Of a stretch of DNA of 64,000 nt, positions 61,401-64,000 are shown piece after piece. Made by a program: the position numbers and the translations under genes. The stretch is from Breviolum minutum Mf 1.05b.01 (lineage: Eukaryota > Sar > Dinophyceae > Suessiales > Symbiodiniaceae). The DNA lies in contig DF241040.1 of assembly GCA_000507305.1 (NCBI GenBank), forward strand, positions 26,990-90,989, in the 5' to 3' direction. Under the pieces are notes generated by a model, which had not been told where the DNA came from, did not search any database, and saw only the letters and a program-made list of their open reading frames with translations. Every line of letters starts with the position of its first letter. The first letter of the stretch is position 1.

Positions 61401-62669
61401 ACATGGGCGAGATTTTGCCAAAAATCCCCGAGGTGGATAACCACAAAATATGACACTAAACTAAACACGAATCTATGAACAAGATGCATCTCATGTTGTG
61501 AAGAAATTCAGAGACACATCCACTTCTTTAACTGGCTTGGAATTTGTTACAAACTGCGATGTTCCATGGACCAGCTTTCTGTCTCACTGGGATCTCCCTG
61601 TGGGAGCTCGGCTGTTTCCTTTTCCTTTTTGTTTGATGCGAATTTTCATTGTTTTTGGAGGCAATCTTTACAAACTCGTTTGTTCGTTTCCAAGAATGCC
61701 ACAAAACCTTTGGGAGAAACCTTAGGCAGTTGTGATGTCTCAAGTTGTTTTGGAAATCGATTCCTTCAGATATCTGTAGGAACTGGGATATGAATATATC
61801 ATATATATATATATATAATAGAGTTCAAGTTCTAGAATGTATCAAAGAGACGATGACATCTTGTATCACAGCTACTACCTGGAATATCAATAGAATTATA
61901 GCAAAATGGCAAATGATATATATTTAGAAAGAAACGGTTGTTCATTTCAGTTTGTCTTTCCTCGTTGATGAAGCACTAGAGTTCCTCAAAAAAAAACACC
62001 GTCAATTTTGGGACCGGAAAAAAGTCCCGTTCAAAAAGGATGATCTTCCAAAGCCAACGGGACAAAGACACCTGAAAATTAGATACCTTCTTGGAAAAGG
62101 AACATATCATCTATCAAATGAATCCAATCCGACAAAAGGCGTTTCTTTTTCTGCAACAAAACATACTCTGCAGGAAAATTACAAAAATATCTCAGAACAA
62201 ATTTGGCAGAGTTTGGAAATATCAAAACATCCCTCAAAATTGTGGGAAAAAACACCTCCCTCCCCAGAAAATGCACAAATGTCTCCTGAAATGGAATCAT
62301 TTCAAAGGAAAATAGCTTTCAAACCATCATTGTTCAGGTGCTTTGGCTGTAAGTTTTCCGGGGAGCAATCAACTTAGAAACATCTCCATTGGTAGCATTT
62401 CACACCCGCTTTTAGCAGACCACCCGGGCTGTTTTCCCGGAAAATTCAACATTTTGAAGCCAAAGTCAAGGAGGTTTGGTGCAGATGATTTTCCTTGAAT
62501 CAAGGATTTTAATGCGAACCAGCCGTTAAATTTTCCAGGGCAAAAAAACACCACTTTTATACACCTCCATCCAGCCTTGCAGTTGAGTAATGCCTTCCAA
62601 AGCCGTTGGATCCACGGGTAAACCATGTAGGGAAGCCCAGGCTTTTTGAAGATCCACGGGTACATAGAC
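46888..62669 (-). CDS. Large multi-exon ubiquitin-like/FNIP-repeat gene
   Basis: Minus-strand exons: 62669-62565 (family hinge, VYVPVDLQKAWASLHGLPVD), 60431-60362, 58553 to about 58490, 57419-57313, 56727-56639, 55657 to about 55539, 55251-55177, 53861-53741, 53172-53134, 52340-52248, 51576-51500, 50950-50876, 49863-49774, 49276 to about 49143, 48310-48277, 47827-47779, 47220-46888. The last exon ends in a stop and carries over four FNIP repeats (FGYYFNTSMEGVQLPLDL). From 53861 to 46888 nearly all joins restore both the frame and the exact 22-residue repeat spacing, for example FNIPLAK to VKLPSNL and VQFPE to DLESLTLG. Donors include GC (GCGCCG, GCCACT) and GA (GACTTG, GACGCT, GACCGG). About 24 repeats are seen. 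Joins between 62565 and 58490, between 55539 and 55251, and between 49143 and 48310 are incomplete, so small exons are missing. The ubiquitin-like N-terminus was not located. Likely a scaffold or adaptor; function unknown. Confidence 0.82.
49422..49438. repeat. Poly-G tract
   Basis: An uninterrupted run of 17 G in an intron of the FNIP gene. It reads as poly-C in the transcript. Confidence 0.9.
55397..55480. repeat. Compound (ATG)n-(AAG)n microsatellite
   Basis: Fourteen ATG triplets followed by AAAAC and about eleven GAA/AAG triplets, in the intron after FNIP exon 55657-55539. Both strands show spurious homopolymeric reading frames. Confidence 0.95.
60130..60236. repeat. MITE-like element, family A
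   Basis: Full-length copy, very close to the one at 1104-1216, inside an intron of the FNIP gene and 126 bp from exon 60431-60362. Confidence 0.8.
60736..60822. repeat. MITE-like element, family A, left end missing
   Basis: Begins within the element at CCCCAAAATGGATGG and keeps the right end GGAAACACCCATAT. About 500 bp from the full copy at 60130-60236 and in the same orientation. Confidence 0.75.
62279..62345. repeat. Family B fragment
   Basis: Has the pattern CTCCTGAAAT, TTTCAAAGGAAAAT, TTTCAAACCATCATTGTTCAG without clear terminal repeats. Similar fragments are at 43038-43112 and, inverted, 45810-45880. Confidence 0.5.
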
Positions 62670-63378
62670 CTGTTGGTTGTCCCCCCCCCCGGACTTGCGG
62701 GTGGTCGAGTTGATGATGGTTTGGGGAAACCTGACACTTTTTTGGTAGAAATGCGTTTTGCAAGGAACAAGGTGGGGGAGAGTTTTGTTTATCAAAAAAT
62801 ACCAACATAGATATCAGAAAGGAGATACACAAAAACAGATTTATGAATAATTGTACAGTAGTATGAATTTAAATCAATGTAAAGTTTCTGCAGAGATTTG
62901 CCCCAAAGTTTTGAAAAGTGTGGGAAAAAACCATGGTCGTCATTACTGGCCTATTTTTTTGTGTAACATTTTGTTGCTGGGTGGTTTTTTGGTTTAGTGA
63001 ACCAAATGCACTGGTCCAAAAAAACATGGATTCAAAACTCCCAACTGAACATTTACACCATGGAACTGTTTCAATCATATCACCAACATGAATAAATTTT
63101 TCAAGCCCAAGGTGACGAAATGAGGAACAAAGTCTTGTCCCAAATCTGTGGTTCAAAGTTTTGTGTCCCAAAGATTTGTTGTTCAATTTGAATCTTCTCC
63201 CCAATCTCAGATACATCATCAAAACGTAACCCCGGTGCGTTTCCTTTTGAAACACCAAGCTGAGAAGATGGCAAAAAAAAAACATCATTAAGAACAGTTT
63301 AAAAAAACACCTCCCCCAAACACAAGTTGTGGATTTTCATTGCCACAAAGGGACATATGACATCATAACATCAACCTC

Positions 63379-63455
63379 CTTGCTCCCCGTGTCGTTGTCT
63401 GCAGTGTCGTCGCTGTTTTGCTTCGCTGCTTGAAGCTGTTCTTTCACGTTTTGAC
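63379..63455 (-). CDS. Candidate coding exon upstream of the FNIP gene
   Basis: Follows an AG acceptor (TTTGAG) and reads QNVKEQLQAAKQNSDDTADN then DTGSK, ending before a GA-type donor (GAGGTT). The hydrophilic, acidic stretch has good coding character. It could be an N-terminal exon of the FNIP gene, since it lies upstream on the same strand, or the end of another gene. No phase link to exon 62669-62565 could be made. Confidence 0.35.
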
Positions 63456-63592
63456 CTCAAACGCCCCCGATGGTACCGAAGGGAAGAACCAAATCTATAT
63501 ATCAAGGGAAAGGTAGGTGAGGGCCCAAATGGTTCGTTCAACATTTATATACATATATCATAGTAGACGGAAGCCTTGCTCTACCCTTCGTA

Positions 63593-64000
63593 TCATCCTC
63601 CTCCACCCCCCACATCCCCATCAACTTTTCCACCACCACCCCCAAACATATGCTTCTTACTTCCCAAATGTCTTGCCCAATTACATTTCCTCACTCTACA
63701 CTCACATACTTCACATTCAATTTCCCTCTGACTATATTCCTTGTTATACTCTCTCTTCTCCTCCTTATGTTTATCCCAGTAGTTCCTATTCATTTCCCTA
63801 GCTTTTTCCTCATTCTTCTTTGCCCAACTTTCCCTATATCCCAAGCATACATTGCAAGTAGCATTCTCTCCCCTATATAACTCAAGCACTCTCCAGCATC
63901 TACATTTCCAACATTGTTTTTTCTCAACTTCTTCCACTCCCTTTTCATTTTCAATATGCTTCTTTGTCTTCAAATGCTTTGCCCATCCCAATTTCCTAAC
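63593..64000 (-). CDS. Intronless lysine-rich zinc-finger protein, truncated by window edge
   Basis: The frame is open from the right edge to a stop at 63593. In order it has a partial finger ending WAKHLKTKKH, a zinc-ribbon-like pair (CWKC, then 19 residues, CNVC), a very charged Lys/Glu/Asn linker (NYWDKHKEEKREYNKEYSQ), and a complete finger CEVCECRVRKCNWARHLGSKKH of the form C-x2-C...H-x5-H, then a Gly-rich tail. The two fingers share W-A-K/R-H-L-x-x-K-K-H, so they arose by duplication. The minus strand is purine-rich here and unlike the neighbours. Fingers with SKKH ends and charged linkers are common in large algal DNA viruses and related mobile elements, so viral or transposon origin is possible but not shown. 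Confidence 0.5.
   Translation of the reverse strand, partial: VRKLGWAKHLKTKKHIENEKGVEEVEKKQCWKCRCWRVLELYRGENATCNVCLGYRESWAKKNEEKAREMNRNYWDKHKEEKREYNKEYSQREIECEVCECRVRKCNWARHLGSKKHMFGGGGGKVDGDVGGGGG

Noticed and set aside
1..64000. Spliced-leader relics, tRNA, rRNA and CRISPR arrays
   Set aside because: Read by eye on both strands, no sequence close to the 22-nt dinoflagellate spliced leader, no rRNA core sequence and no regularly spaced direct repeats with unique spacers were seen. A covariance search for tRNAs could not be run.

Overview
This window looks like nuclear DNA of a dinoflagellate, most likely Symbiodiniaceae or a close relative. Three observations point there. (1) Coding sequence is cut into many very small exons, often 20 to 120 nt, whose 5' splice sites are GT, GC or GA in similar numbers. 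(2) Two genes have the architecture ubiquitin-like domain, hinge, then 22-residue FNIP-type repeats, which is abundant in dinoflagellates. (3) Every gene I can read lies on the minus strand, matching the long one-directional gene blocks of these genomes. No bacterial operon, rRNA, CRISPR array or recognisable tRNA was seen. The taxonomic call is inference; I could not run a search.

Layout, left to right. 1-6.3 kb: repeat-rich flank that may hold the spliced C-terminal end of the next gene. 6.4-20.05 kb: a dynamin-related GTPase gene, with 19 phase-compatible exons covering the G3 and G4 motifs and most of the stalk, plus tentative G1 and G2 exons. 21.6-24.0 kb: a broken Mutator-like transposase between inverted arrays of about 21-bp tandem repeats. 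24-28.8 kb: repeats and weak coding fragments. 29.0-31.6 kb: five exons of a pentatricopeptide repeat (PPR) gene. 34.07-35.52 kb: an intronless ubiquitin-like/FNIP gene copy broken by a stop and a frameshift. 37.98-39.14 kb: an intronless gene for two CCHC zinc knuckles joined to a TrmY-type SPOUT RNA methyltransferase domain. 40.2-45.6 kb: a multi-exon gene of unknown function. 46.9-62.7 kb: a large multi-exon ubiquitin-like/FNIP gene with at least 17 exons. 63.6-64.0 kb: the end of an intronless, lysine-rich zinc-finger frame that runs off the right edge.

The noncoding part is packed with short palindromic (MITE-like) elements. At least five families recur here and many copies sit inside introns. 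There are also several long hairpins and trinucleotide microsatellites.

The genes do not form an obvious pathway. They cover membrane remodelling (dynamin), organelle RNA processing (PPR), RNA modification (TrmY-like) and repeat-protein scaffolds (FNIP). Exon joins were made by hand from reading frame, phase and family motifs. They are well supported where phases and repeat spacing agree and are marked tentative elsewhere.
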